A stretch of DNA of 33,750 nt from Oscillospiraceae bacterium (GTDB lineage Bacteria > Bacillota > Clostridia > Oscillospirales > Ruminococcaceae), in assembly GCA_017468865.1 (NCBI GenBank), contig JAFUHM010000033.1:1-33750 (forward strand), given 5' to 3'. Under the pieces are notes generated by a model. That model was not told where the DNA came from. It saw only the letters and a list, made by a program, of their open reading frames with translations, and made no database searches. The translations under genes were made by a program, and so were the position numbers. Of the stretch, positions 16,454-25,164 are shown piece by piece. Position 1 is the stretch's first letter; the number at the start of each line of letters is the position of its first letter.

Positions 16454-17128
16454 TTACTTTTCAATATCTCGGTTGTTATAGCGATCCATAAGCTGTTCAT
16501 CGGACTCAGCCATAAGAGTATCGAGGAATTCCTTGAAGTCGCCGTTGTGTATCTCTCTGACTCTCTCTTCGAGATGCTCGGTCTTAGGCATAAGATACTT
16601 ACCGTTGATACGTCTTGCGAGCATACCCACCTGAGGATGGGAAATGCCTGCGGGACAGCGTGAAGAGCAGCATCCGCACATTACGCAGTCAAACGACTCA
16701 TCTGCGCACTTGGCGAAATCGCCTCTCTGTGCATATGCGATATACTGCATAACGTTGAGTTTCTGAGTACAAGCCTTAGTACAAGCGTTGCAGCCGACAC
16801 AGGCATATATCTCAGGATAAAGCTGCATCATCACCTGCTGGTTGACAGGTATGTTGTTGATGTCATAGACCTGCTTGATAAGAGGGAAGAAGGGGAGGGT
16901 AGCGATGTACATATTATCCTGTACCTGAGTCTGACATGCAAGACAAGTCTTGAGCTCCTGCTGACCCTTTATCCTGTATATAGTAGCACAGGCACCGCAG
17001 AAACCGTTGCGGCATCCGCAGCCTCTTACGAGCTGATATCCTGCGTACTCCATTGCTTTCATTATCGTAAGGCTTGCAGGGACTTGATACTGCTTGCCGT
17101 ACAGAAATATATTTACCATATTTTCCAT
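16454..17128 (-). CDS. frdB: Fumarate reductase-type iron-sulfur protein, soluble (2Fe-2S plus two 4Fe-4S)
   Basis: A 224-residue electron-transfer protein. Residues 1-75 form a plant-type [2Fe-2S] domain with Cys37, 39, 44, 47, 62 and 65. Residues 110-158 carry two complete CxxCxxCxxxC motifs (Cys110/113/116/120 and Cys148/151/154/158), like HdrC. This differs from respiratory FrdB, which has a [3Fe-4S] cluster next to the quinone site. The start at 17128 is preferred because AAGGAG sits 8 bases upstream; a GTG at 17137 overlaps that site. It would pass electrons to FrdA. It lies between flxA and frdA in one mRNA. The closest known logic is the TfrB subunit of methanogen thiol:fumarate reductase, without its CCG domain. 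Confidence 0.85.
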   Translation of the reverse strand: MENMVNIFLYGKQYQVPASLTIMKAMEYAGYQLVRGCGCRNGFCGACATIYRIKGQQELKTCLACQTQVQDNMYIATLPFFPLIKQVYDINNIPVNQQVMMQLYPEIYACVGCNACTKACTQKLNVMQYIAYAQRGDFAKCADESFDCVMCGCCSSRCPAGISHPQVGMLARRINGKYLMPKTEHLEERVREIHNGDFKEFLDTLMAESDEQLMDRYNNRDIEK

Positions 17129-17144
17129 AAGTTTCACTCCTTGA

Positions 17145-17972
17145 TCAATACTCGTTCGGAAGCTCGCTCAGCTGATCAAAACTGAATACAGGACCGTCCT
17201 TGCAGACATACTTGTTGCCTATATTGCAGCGTCCGCATTTGCCGATCGCACATTTCATGCGAAGCTCCATCGTAGTAAATACGTTATTATCCACAAATCC
17301 AAGCTCTTTCAGACCTGCAAGCGTGAATTTGATCATGATAGGAGGTCCGCACATCACAACAGTTCTGGATGTGTCGGGCTGAAGCTCCTTGACGTAGTTG
17401 GGAATGAAGCCTACGTGACCGTCCCAGCCCTCCTGTTCACGGTCGATGGTAAGATCTACCTTTGTATTCGGGCAGTTCATCCATTCATCTATGATCTCCT
17501 GATAGTCAACGAGATCATCCTTGGAACGGGAGCCGTAAACGATGTGTACTGAACCGTAGTTCTCACGGTTATCCCTGACGTAGTTTATAACTGAGCGCAG
17601 GGGAGCAAGTCCGATACCGCCGGCGATAAACAGAAGATCCTTGCCCTTGAATGTGGATTCCACAGGGAAGCCGTTTCCGTAGGGGCCTCTTACAGTTATC
17701 TGCTGTCCAACTTCGATCGAATGGAGCCATGTGGTAAGACATCCGCATTTCTTTATGGAGAATTCCATAAATTCACGGTTGGTAGGTGATGATGTGATGG
17801 AGAACATACCTTCACCAATGCCCGGCATGGATACCATCGCACACTGTCCGGGGATATGCTCAAACAGCTTCTTGCCGTCAGTTCCCACTACTCTGAAAGT
17901 CTTGACGTCGGGAGTATCCTGTCTGATGTCGGTAACGACACCGACACGAGGTATTAAAGTTTCACTCTGCAT
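17145..17972 (-). CDS. flxA: FlxA-type NAD(P)H/FAD oxidoreductase subunit
   Basis: A 275-residue ferredoxin-NADP reductase-like protein. The FAD-binding segment is GMFSITSSP (55-63), the pyridine-nucleotide loop is AGGIGLAPLRS (117-127), and CGPP near 208 is the second NAD motif. Four C-terminal cysteines (241, 246, 249, 257) in CAIGKCGRCNIGNKYVC form a PyrK-like [2Fe-2S] site. In the HdrABC-FlxABCD enzyme of sulfate reducers and others, FlxA is the subunit that oxidises NADH. It is placed 3 bases after flxB. AsrB of sulfite reductase is a homologue, but no sulfite-reducing AsrC is present here. Confidence 0.85.
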   Translation of the reverse strand: MQSETLIPRVGVVTDIRQDTPDVKTFRVVGTDGKKLFEHIPGQCAMVSMPGIGEGMFSITSSPTNREFMEFSIKKCGCLTTWLHSIEVGQQITVRGPYGNGFPVESTFKGKDLLFIAGGIGLAPLRSVINYVRDNRENYGSVHIVYGSRSKDDLVDYQEIIDEWMNCPNTKVDLTIDREQEGWDGHVGFIPNYVKELQPDTSRTVVMCGPPIMIKFTLAGLKELGFVDNNVFTTMELRMKCAIGKCGRCNIGNKYVCKDGPVFSFDQLSELPNEY

Positions 17973-17975
17973 AGC

Positions 17976-18995
17976 TTATTCCTCCCCAAATTCTTTGATG
18001 ACCTTGATAATGTTCATCGAAATAGGGCATCTCGAAAGACAGCGGCCACAGCCTACACAGCCGAATTCACCGTTGTTATTATCGGGGAAATATACCAGCT
18101 TATGCATGAATCTCTGTCTGAAACGCTGCATCTGAGCGTTACGGGAGTTGCCATGTGCCATCTTGGTGAAATCGGCATACATACACGAATCCCATGTCCG
18201 ATAACGCTTTATGCCATGACCCGTATCGAAGTCCTTGATGTCATAGCACTGGCAGGTAGGACATACAAATGTACAGGTACCGCAGCCAAGGCAGGATTCC
18301 GAAAGCTTTTCCCACTTTTCGGAGTTGAATATCTCAAGAAGAGTGTTCTTTCTGAAGTGATCCGTCGATACCTTGCCGAAGGGCAGTTTCTCAACGATGC
18401 CGTGTATCGTCTCCTGCTGTGCCTTTACAGCAGAATCATCGGTCTCCTCGAGCAGTGCGCTGATGGATTCGACGAATTTTTCACCCTTTTCATTGTTGGA
18501 TGTGATATACAGATAGCCGTCAGCTATCCAGCACGTCGCATCTCCTTCGGGAGCAGCCGCATCAATGCCGAAGACATTGCAGAAGCAGTTCTCCTCCGGC
18601 TCGCTGCACGCCATAGTTACTACTGTGCCGTGCTCACGTCTGGTCGCATAATAGCTGTCCACAGGTTCTGCAAGGAATACTTTGTCAAGTATTGTAAAGG
18701 ATCTTGCATCACAGGCACGGACACCGAATACAACGAAGTCTTCGCTCTCTTCACGGATGTCCACCACTTCGACATTGGCGCCGTTTACGTTGAAGTCGCA
18801 TATATTGGTAGTCTGAGGGAAGAAGAAGGACTTGGCGCTGCGGACAGTATTGAGCTTGTCCGACATCTTGGTGCCTTCCGACCACTTGTCATATTTGGCT
18901 CTGCCGTCGTTTCCGTCAACAGGGAGATAGAGAGTTCTGGAACTTGCTATGGTGCCGAACAGATCATCTATCTTTGAAACAGGTAATCTAAACAT
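17976..18995 (-). CDS. 4Fe-4S dicluster protein, FlxB/AsrA-like
   Basis: A 339-residue iron-sulfur protein. The N-terminal 200 residues resemble AsrA-type proteins (FGVRACDARSFTILDKVF, CSEPEENCFC). Two CxxCxxCxxxC motifs follow: Cys235/238/241/245 and Cys313/316/319/323. It likely relays electrons between FlxA and the Hdr part. GTG at 18998 and ATG at 18995 are adjacent; I prefer the ATG, which overlaps the previous stop as TGATG and has GAGGGGG upstream at good spacing. Which of the two dicluster proteins equals FlxB and which FlxC cannot be settled by reading alone. Confidence 0.8.
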   Translation of the reverse strand: MFRLPVSKIDDLFGTIASSRTLYLPVDGNDGRAKYDKWSEGTKMSDKLNTVRSAKSFFFPQTTNICDFNVNGANVEVVDIREESEDFVVFGVRACDARSFTILDKVFLAEPVDSYYATRREHGTVVTMACSEPEENCFCNVFGIDAAAPEGDATCWIADGYLYITSNNEKGEKFVESISALLEETDDSAVKAQQETIHGIVEKLPFGKVSTDHFRKNTLLEIFNSEKWEKLSESCLGCGTCTFVCPTCQCYDIKDFDTGHGIKRYRTWDSCMYADFTKMAHGNSRNAQMQRFRQRFMHKLVYFPDNNNGEFGCVGCGRCLSRCPISMNIIKVIKEFGEE

Positions 18996-19969
18996 CACGC
19001 CTTACCCCCTCTGCTGTAAACGATGCCCGGCTCACAGTCATCAAATGTATAGGCATTCAGAGGAGCTCTTGACATAGCATCTTCGCCTGCCTGATAATCG
19101 CCGTAGAATTCGTTGATATCCTTGATGTACTTTCTGTTGATGAGGTGGAGAGGGATGTTCTGAGGACATACTCTCGTACATTCACCGCAGTCGGTGCATC
19201 TTCCTGCCACATGGAAGGAGCGGATAAGGTGGAACATATTCTCCTCAAAGGAGTTCACAGCAGCACGCTGCTGTATTCCGGAGTTAGGATTGTCGAATAC
19301 GCAGTTCTCGCACGAGCAGGCGGGACAAACGTTACGACAGGCATTACAGCGAATGCACTTTGAAAGTTCGTTTCTCCAGAATTCAAATCTCTCATCGGGA
19401 GTCATGTTTTCAAGTTTCTCGACCAGCTCAAAGCGTGCGCCGTCGTTGTTGACCTCGCCGTCCTCACCTATTATCTCATCATAGACAACGTGTTTCTTGG
19501 ACTTGCAGGTGCGGCACTTGTCGCCTAAAGTCTCAGCCTTGGGCATAGTCTTGTCGCCGTAGAGAGTGTGGATGGTGACAGTTTCACCGTCGCTCTCGAT
19601 AGAAGTGATACCCTTTATGCCCTTATCCTTTATCGTATCCACATCGATCTTTCCCGTGCAGGGAACAGCGATGACATATACGTTTTCACGGAGTATACGG
19701 TGTTCTTTCAGGAGCTGATTGAAGGAATATGTATCGCAGGGCTTGAGGAAAACGAGCAGCTTTCCTTCCTTGCGGGATTCCTTGATCAGGTATTTTGAAA
19801 GATTGGGCGCACAAAGATCATTGTAGATAAAACTCTCATCGAGTTCCTCAGCCGATCTGAACACACCGGGTGTTATATCATATGAGAATTCGCCGGATCT
19901 CCAGCCAACGACACGATCAACAGTGCCGTCTGCAAGAAGTTCCTTAGCACGATCGATCATTTCTTGCAT
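18995..19969 (-). CDS. 4Fe-4S dicluster protein, FlxC-like (FrhB-type N-terminus)
   Basis: A 324-residue protein. The first 200 residues recall the FrhB/FdhB-type flavin/Fe-S fold (KLLVFLKPCDTYSFNQLLKE, VIAVPCTGKID, CRTCKSKK at 152-159). Two ferredoxin motifs follow, Cys205/208/211/215 and Cys258/261/264/268. It probably forms part of the FlxABCD electron relay. The start is set by GGAGG 7 bases before ATG 19969, inside the end of flxD (13-base overlap). Its stop overlaps the next start by one base. Confidence 0.8.
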   Translation of the reverse strand: MQEMIDRAKELLADGTVDRVVGWRSGEFSYDITPGVFRSAEELDESFIYNDLCAPNLSKYLIKESRKEGKLLVFLKPCDTYSFNQLLKEHRILRENVYVIAVPCTGKIDVDTIKDKGIKGITSIESDGETVTIHTLYGDKTMPKAETLGDKCRTCKSKKHVVYDEIIGEDGEVNNDGARFELVEKLENMTPDERFEFWRNELSKCIRCNACRNVCPACSCENCVFDNPNSGIQQRAAVNSFEENMFHLIRSFHVAGRCTDCGECTRVCPQNIPLHLINRKYIKDINEFYGDYQAGEDAMSRAPLNAYTFDDCEPGIVYSRGGKA

Positions 19970-20397
19970 CTGAGGTCCTCCAATCTCTTGTTTTCGCCAA
20001 GCTTGGTGACAGCTTCAACAAATTCATTCATAGTCTTAGCAAACTTTGCGCCTTCAGCAGCAGAAACCCATTCTACACGGGTGCGCTCCTTCTCGATCCC
20101 CATGAAATCCAGCATGGAGAAGAGCAGCGTCATACGTCTTCTCGTGAAGTAGTTGCCCGAGGTGTAGTGGCAGTCTCCGGGATGGCATCCGCAAAGGATA
20201 ACACCGTCAGCGCCTCTCTGGAACGCACGAAGAATGAACATGGGATTGACTCTGCATGAGCAGGGGACACGAATGATCTTCACGTCGGCGGGATAGTTAA
20301 GTCTGTTGGTACCGGCAAGGTCGGCACCTGCGTATGAACACCAGTTGCAGCAGAATGCAACTATCAGGGGTTTGAACTGAGTATCGTTTACCTGCAT
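19957..20397 (-). CDS. flxD: MvhD/FlxD-type iron-sulfur subunit
   Basis: A 146-residue protein of the methyl-viologen-reducing hydrogenase delta (MvhD) family. It shows FCCNWCSYAGAD (15-26), VPCSCRVNP (44-52) and CGCHPGDCHYTSGN (69-82). The family carries a [2Fe-2S] cluster and passes electrons into HdrA. Cys48 stands where a Gly is common in homologues I recall. The start has GGAGGT upstream and lies inside the last codons of hdrA (10-base overlap), implying coupled synthesis. Confidence 0.9.
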   Translation of the reverse strand: MQVNDTQFKPLIVAFCCNWCSYAGADLAGTNRLNYPADVKIIRVPCSCRVNPMFILRAFQRGADGVILCGCHPGDCHYTSGNYFTRRRMTLLFSMLDFMGIEKERTRVEWVSAAEGAKFAKTMNEFVEAVTKLGENKRLEDLRCKK

Positions 20398-22406
20398 ATT
20401 GCATCAACCTCCGCCATGATCTGATTGTTAGAGAATCCGTAAAGATCCATTGCACCGGAAGGACAAGCAACAGTACAAGCACCGCAGCCCTGGCATACAG
20501 CAGGATTGACGGAAGCAACTCTGCGTATAGCAACAGTCCTGTCAGGCTGTCTGAATTCCTTATCCTCATAAGATATCGCACCGTAAGGACATACCTTTTC
20601 GCAGGAAGAGCAACCGTTGCACATGAGTTCATCGGAATGTGCGATGCAGGGATTGCCGACCAGCTTATCCTTTGCAAGGAGTCCTATTACCTTGGCTGCC
20701 GCAGCACCTGCCTGTGTAACGGTCTCGGGAATATCCTTGGGACCCTGGCATACACCCGAAAGGAATACGCCTGCTGTGGGGCTTTCCACGGGACGGAGCT
20801 TGGGATGAGCTTCGGTAAAGAAATCGTTGGTATCCATGGATGCGGTAAGCATCGTAGCGAGGGAGCGTGCAGTCTTATCAGGCTCAATGGAAGTAGCCAG
20901 TACCACCAGATCAGCATTTATATGGAGCTGCTCATTGGAGATAAGATCGGATGCTTGTACATCGAGAGTGCCGTCAGCCTTGGGAGCGACCTTGCCCACC
21001 ATGCCCTTGATATAGTGGACACCGTACTGCTCAACTGCTCTGCGATAGAATTCATCGAACAGCTTGCCGGGTGTACGAACGTCTATGTAGAATACATATA
21101 CCTCGGTATCGGGATACTTGTCCCTGATGAGCATAGCGTGCTTAGCCGTATACATACAGCATATCTTGGAGCAGTATTCCTTAGCGCCCTTCTCCGAGCA
21201 GGTCGAACGTGAACCTACGCACTGAACGAAGACTATCTTCTTGGGATGAGCGTTGTGATCGTCCTGCTTGTTAAGGTAGGAAGGCCTTACCAGCGTACCG
21301 TTGGAAGGACCGGCAGCATTCATAAGTCTTTCAAGTTCAAGCGAAGTTATCACATCGGGTGACTGATGATATGCAAATTCATCGAACTTATCGATGTTGA
21401 TGGGGTTGTAGCCCGTCGCAGCCACGATAGCACCGTACTTTTCCTCGATGATCTCATCCTGCTGCTTGTAGTCTATCGCATTTGCGCCGCACACCTTGGA
21501 GCACATACCGCATTTGCCGTTCTTGAGCATCAGGCAGTAATTGGGATCAATGGTGGCAACCTTAGGCACAGCCTGTGCGAAGGGGATGTATATCGCCTTC
21601 CTGTTGTCAAGCCCCATATTGAATTCGTTGGGTACTTTCTTCATGGGACACTTCTCAACGCACTCACCGCAGCCTGTACATTTTGAGGCATCTACAAAAC
21701 GTGCCTTCTTGCGGATCTTTACAGAGAAATTGCCCACAAATCCGGAAACGCTCTCAACTTCCGAGAAAGCGTAGATGTGTATCTTTTCGTTCTGTGCGCA
21801 ATCCACCATTTTAGGCGTAAGGATACACGATGCGCAGTCGAGTGTGGGGAATGTCTTGTCTATCTGTGTCATCTTGCCGCCGATGGTAGGCTGCTTTTCA
21901 ACGATGTCAACATCAAAGCCTGCATCAGCAATGTCAAGTGCTGTCTGTATGCCTGCGATACCGCCGCCGATAACAAGGGCTCTCTTTGTAACGGGAGAAG
22001 TGCCCGGTGTAAGGGGAGCGTTGAGCTGTACCTTTGCAACTGCGGCACGGGCAAGGATCATAGCCTTCTCGGTACCGCTGACCTTATCTTTGTGTATCCA
22101 GGAACACTGTTCTCTGATATTGGCGATCTCGACCATGTACGGGTTAAGACCTGCCTTTGCGGCTGCCTTTCTGAATGTAGCCTCATGCATTCTGGGCGAA
22201 CATGAACATACCACAACGCCTGTCAGACGCTGTTCCCTGATCGTATCCTGCACCAGATTCTGACCTGCCTCAGAGCACATATAAGGGTAATCGGCAGCGA
22301 ATACAACGTTTGGCTGCCTGCCCATTTCCTCAGCGACAGCCTTTACATCGACGGTCGCTGCGATATTAGTACCGCAGTGGCAGACAAATACTCCTATTCT
22401 ATGCAT
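20388..22406 (-). CDS. hdrA: HdrA-type FAD/iron-sulfur electron-bifurcating subunit
   Basis: A 672-residue protein of full methanogen-type HdrA length. In order: an N-terminal Cys-rich domain (Cys9, Cys11, Cys44, Cys67, Cys69), the FAD loop VIGGGIAGIQTA (145-156), a DCASCILTPKM segment (190-200), ferredoxin motifs at Cys243/246/249/253 and Cys291/299/302/306, a second FAD-domain part with FVQCVGSRS and CSKICCMYTAKHA, and C-terminal ferredoxin motifs at Cys596/599/602/606 and Cys638/641/644/648. In characterised systems the HdrA flavin splits electron pairs between ferredoxin and a high-potential acceptor. AGGAGGG precedes the ATG, 14 bases after hdrC. It is the hub of this operon. Confidence 0.93.
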   Translation of the reverse strand: MHRIGVFVCHCGTNIAATVDVKAVAEEMGRQPNVVFAADYPYMCSEAGQNLVQDTIREQRLTGVVVCSCSPRMHEATFRKAAAKAGLNPYMVEIANIREQCSWIHKDKVSGTEKAMILARAAVAKVQLNAPLTPGTSPVTKRALVIGGGIAGIQTALDIADAGFDVDIVEKQPTIGGKMTQIDKTFPTLDCASCILTPKMVDCAQNEKIHIYAFSEVESVSGFVGNFSVKIRKKARFVDASKCTGCGECVEKCPMKKVPNEFNMGLDNRKAIYIPFAQAVPKVATIDPNYCLMLKNGKCGMCSKVCGANAIDYKQQDEIIEEKYGAIVAATGYNPINIDKFDEFAYHQSPDVITSLELERLMNAAGPSNGTLVRPSYLNKQDDHNAHPKKIVFVQCVGSRSTCSEKGAKEYCSKICCMYTAKHAMLIRDKYPDTEVYVFYIDVRTPGKLFDEFYRRAVEQYGVHYIKGMVGKVAPKADGTLDVQASDLISNEQLHINADLVVLATSIEPDKTARSLATMLTASMDTNDFFTEAHPKLRPVESPTAGVFLSGVCQGPKDIPETVTQAGAAAAKVIGLLAKDKLVGNPCIAHSDELMCNGCSSCEKVCPYGAISYEDKEFRQPDRTVAIRRVASVNPAVCQGCGACTVACPSGAMDLYGFSNNQIMAEVDAICR

Positions 22407-22420
22407 TTATCCGTTCCCTC

Positions 22421-22798
22421 CTATTTACTGTACTTGCGGAATGCGCTCATCAGGAGCTGCTGCGGTGTATCATCATCTATCAGTTCGGGAACGTTCTCAG
22501 CCTTGAGGTGATTTGCACCCTTCTGCCGTATAGCGGAAAGTCTTACAGCCTCTACCACCTTTGCGGGCTCAACGCCTCTGGGACATCTCTCCACACAGGC
22601 AAAGCATGACAGACACTTGTAAAGCGACTCGCTTGACAGTAAAGGCTCGATATTGCCGGTCTCTACCATATAGACGAACTGATGAGGATGATACTCCATC
22701 TCATCATAGGAAGGACAGGTAGCGGAGCATTTTCCGCATCGCATACATTTGAGAACATCGACGCCGCTTATAAGCAGGACTTCTTCTCTCTTATCCAT
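22421..22798 (-). CDS. hdrC: HdrC-type 4Fe-4S protein
   Basis: A 125-residue small dicluster protein with CMRCGKCSATCP (Cys18/21/24/28) and CLSCFACVERCP (Cys62/65/68/72), joined by a helix with the YMVETGNIEPLL segment typical of HdrC. It wires HdrA to HdrB. It lies 12 bases after hdrB and 14 before hdrA, the usual BCA order. Confidence 0.9.
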   Translation of the reverse strand: MDKREEVLLISGVDVLKCMRCGKCSATCPSYDEMEYHPHQFVYMVETGNIEPLLSSESLYKCLSCFACVERCPRGVEPAKVVEAVRLSAIRQKGANHLKAENVPELIDDDTPQQLLMSAFRKYSK

Positions 22799-22810
22799 TC
22801 ATATCCCTCC

Positions 22811-23590
22811 TCATTCCTTCACACCGAGAGCCTCGGCAAGAAGCTCAGTGAAATAGTAAACAGGAATCTGATCCTCGTTCTTCTTGAGATTGTACATACA
22901 AAGGGGACAGGCTGTTATCATGCAGTCGCATCCGAACTCTGCCGCACTCTGTACGACCTTTTCACGTCTCTTTGCCACTGCCTCTTTATCATCAAGAGAA
23001 AGATAACCGCCGCAGCATTCGTTCCTCATGGGGTACACAACAGGAGTTGCGCCGAGAGCCTTGATAAGGTCTTCCATGATCTTCGGATTTTCGGGATCAT
23101 CCATTTTAAGTACGCTTCCGGGACGAAGAAGAAGGCATCCGTAATAAGCAGCGATCTTTTTGCCCTTCAGAGGATTTACGACCTTTTTCTTCAGCTCCTC
23201 AAATCCTATCGTATCACGCAGGACTTCCAGATAATGAACTACCTTTGTCTCGCCCAGATACGGCTCATCGAGCTGCAGATAATTGTTTGCTCTTGTGCGG
23301 ATATCCTCATTTGTCTGCATATCGTTGTTTACCTGCTTTATCACATTATGACAGGCAGAGCAGAGAGTGAGCAGATCCTGACCGTGCATTTTCGCATCAT
23401 TGAGTGCACGGATGGATGAAAGCTTTGTTGCGATCTCATCCTTCGCCATGGGATATACACCGCCGCAGCACTGCCAGTTCTCTATCTCCTCCAGCTCAAA
23501 GCCCAGAGCAGATGCAGAAAGTCTGGCGTATCTGTCAAGTTCCGTTGCCTTGCTCTTGAGTGTGCAGCCGGGATAATAACTAAAAACCAT
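22811..23590 (-). CDS. hdrB: HdrB-type CCG-domain protein (noncubane Fe-S catalytic subunit)
   Basis: A 259-residue protein with two complete CCG motifs: Cys9, Cys41-42, Cys77/80 and Cys152, Cys192-193, Cys228/231. In methanogen HdrB these hold two noncubane [4Fe-4S] clusters that cleave the CoM-S-S-CoB disulfide. All cluster ligands are present here although the organism type does not make those coenzymes, so it may act on another disulfide or simply relay electrons. The start at 23590 is chosen because AAAGGA lies 6 bases upstream; an ATG at 23596 directly abuts that site. It heads the hdrBCA block after a 162-base structured gap behind fumC. Confidence 0.9.
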   Translation of the reverse strand: MVFSYYPGCTLKSKATELDRYARLSASALGFELEEIENWQCCGGVYPMAKDEIATKLSSIRALNDAKMHGQDLLTLCSACHNVIKQVNNDMQTNEDIRTRANNYLQLDEPYLGETKVVHYLEVLRDTIGFEELKKKVVNPLKGKKIAAYYGCLLLRPGSVLKMDDPENPKIMEDLIKALGATPVVYPMRNECCGGYLSLDDKEAVAKRREKVVQSAAEFGCDCMITACPLCMYNLKKNEDQIPVYYFTELLAEALGVKE

Positions 23591-23752
23591 AAGCATTCCT
23601 TTCTAACAAGATACCAACGCTGACAGACCGTTCGGGACGATCCCGATGCGGAAGATGCCGTCAGACACATCCGCATCCGTCTTGTCCTTCCCGATCCCTC
23701 ATCGTTGAATAGATCATAGGTATTGGCTTTTCGGGGATGCCCCCGCAAAAGC
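23591..23752 (-). other. Structured intercistronic region between fumC and hdrB
   Basis: This 162-base gap is the longest in the redox operon. It contains a hairpin just after the fumC stop (GCTTTT...CCCC/GGGG core, 23726-23752, one bulge, no T-run following leftward), an inverted repeat GATGCGG / CCGCATC (23645-23651 with 23671-23677), and CGGGA / TCCCG (23633-23637 with 23641-23645). I find no convincing -10/-35 pair. It could set the mRNA ratio of fumC to hdr genes. Confidence 0.5.
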
Positions 23753-25129
23753 TCATATCATCTGTTCGGGGTGGAAGACTTCATCGAATTTCTCTGCCGT
23801 CAGGAAACCGAGCTCCACGCAGGCTTCCTTGAGAGAAATATTGTCTTTGAATGCCTTTTTGGCTGTCTTGGCAGCATTCTCGTATCCGATATAGGGATTG
23901 AGAGCGGTGACAAGCATGAGGGAATTGTGGAGATTGTGGTGCATCTTCTCCCTGTTGGCTTTGATGCCCACAGCACAGTTCTTATTGAAGGAAGTGATGG
24001 ATTCCGCAAGGAGCCTTGCAGACTGAAGGAAGTTGTATGCGCATACGGGCATGAAAACGTTGAGTTCAAAGTTGCCCTGGCTCGCAGCCATTCCTACCGC
24101 AACATCGTTGCCCATTACCTGTACAGCCACCATAGTGACCTGTTCGCACTGAGTGGGGTTGACCTTGCCGGGCATGATGGATGAACCGGGTTCGTTCTCG
24201 GGGATGGTGATCTCGCCCAGACCGTCTCTCGGACCCGATGCCAGCCACCTTACGTCATTGGCTATCTTCATCATGTCAGCAGCAAGCGCCTTGAGAGCAC
24301 CGTGTGCAAACACTATCTCATCCTTGCTGGTGAGAGCGTGGAACTTGTTGGGAGCGGTGATGAAATCCTTGCCTGTAAGCTGTGATACAGCTTCAGCTAC
24401 CTTTACATCAAATCCTTTGGGAGTATTAAGGCCTGTTCCTACGGCAGTACCGCCGAGAGCCAGTTCCTTGAGCTCGGGAAGAGCTATCTCCAGCAGTTTC
24501 TTATCCTTTTCAAGGGATGATCTCCATCCGCTTATCTCCTGGGAGAATGCGATGGGTGTAGCATCCTGCAAATGTGTGCGTCCGCTCTTTACGATGCCTT
24601 CGTTCTCGACTTCAAGTCTCCTGAATGTAGCAATAAGTTCATCCACCGCAGGAATGACCTTGTCCTCGATGGCGATAACAGCGGAAATGTGCATCGCAGT
24701 CGGGAAAGTATCATTGGATGACTGTGACATATTTATGTCATCGTTGGGATGAAGGAGCTTTTCGCCTGCGATCTCATTGCCCCTGTTGGCGATGACTTCG
24801 TTGGCATTCATGTTCGACTGAGTGCCGCTTCCTGTCTGCCATACCACGAGAGGGAAGTGGTCGTTGAGAGATCCGCTGATGACCTCGTCACACGCCTTGG
24901 AAATGGCATCGAGCTTAGCGTCCGTCATCTTCTCGGGCTTAAGGGCGTGGTTTGCTATCGCAGCCGCTTTCTTAAGATACCCGAATGCCTTTGTGATCTC
25001 ACGGGGCATAGTCTCGATCCCGACACCGATAAGAAAGTTCTCATGGCTTCTTTCGGTCTGTGCTGCCCAGTACTTGTCGGCAGGCACCTTGACTTCGCCC
25101 ATAGAATCATGTTCGATACGGTAATCCAT
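23753..25129 (-). CDS. fumC: Class II fumarate hydratase
   Basis: A 458-residue member of the fumarase/aspartase superfamily interconverting malate and fumarate in the cytoplasm. The family signature [16 protein letters not shown] starts at residue 315. [14 protein letters not shown] (99-112), [12 protein letters not shown] (136-147) and [10 protein letters not shown] (183-192) are the other substrate-binding segments. Gly321 in the signature (MPGKVNP) and TQCEQ favour fumarase over aspartase, which usually reads MPAKVNP. It follows mdh by 35 bases, so malate produced there can be dehydrated to fumarate for frdAB. Confidence 0.95.
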   Translation of the reverse strand: MDYRIEHDSMGEVKVPADKYWAAQTERSHENFLIGVGIETMPREITKAFGYLKKAAAIANHALKPEKMTDAKLDAISKACDEVISGSLNDHFPLVVWQTGSGTQSNMNANEVIANRGNEIAGEKLLHPNDDINMSQSSNDTFPTAMHISAVIAIEDKVIPAVDELIATFRRLEVENEGIVKSGRTHLQDATPIAFSQEISGWRSSLEKDKKLLEIALPELKELALGGTAVGTGLNTPKGFDVKVAEAVSQLTGKDFITAPNKFHALTSKDEIVFAHGALKALAADMMKIANDVRWLASGPRDGLGEITIPENEPGSSIMPGKVNPTQCEQVTMVAVQVMGNDVAVGMAASQGNFELNVFMPVCAYNFLQSARLLAESITSFNKNCAVGIKANREKMHHNLHNSLMLVTALNPYIGYENAAKTAKKAFKDNISLKEACVELGFLTAEKFDEVFHPEQMI

Positions 25130-25164
25130 TTATCTGACTCCTATCTAACCGGTATACCGGTGCT

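Noticed and set aside
17145..18995. Anaerobic sulfite reductase (asrAB)
   Set aside because: The two proteins resemble AsrA and AsrB, but no siroheme subunit AsrC is present and the genes sit in an hdr/flx/frd operon.
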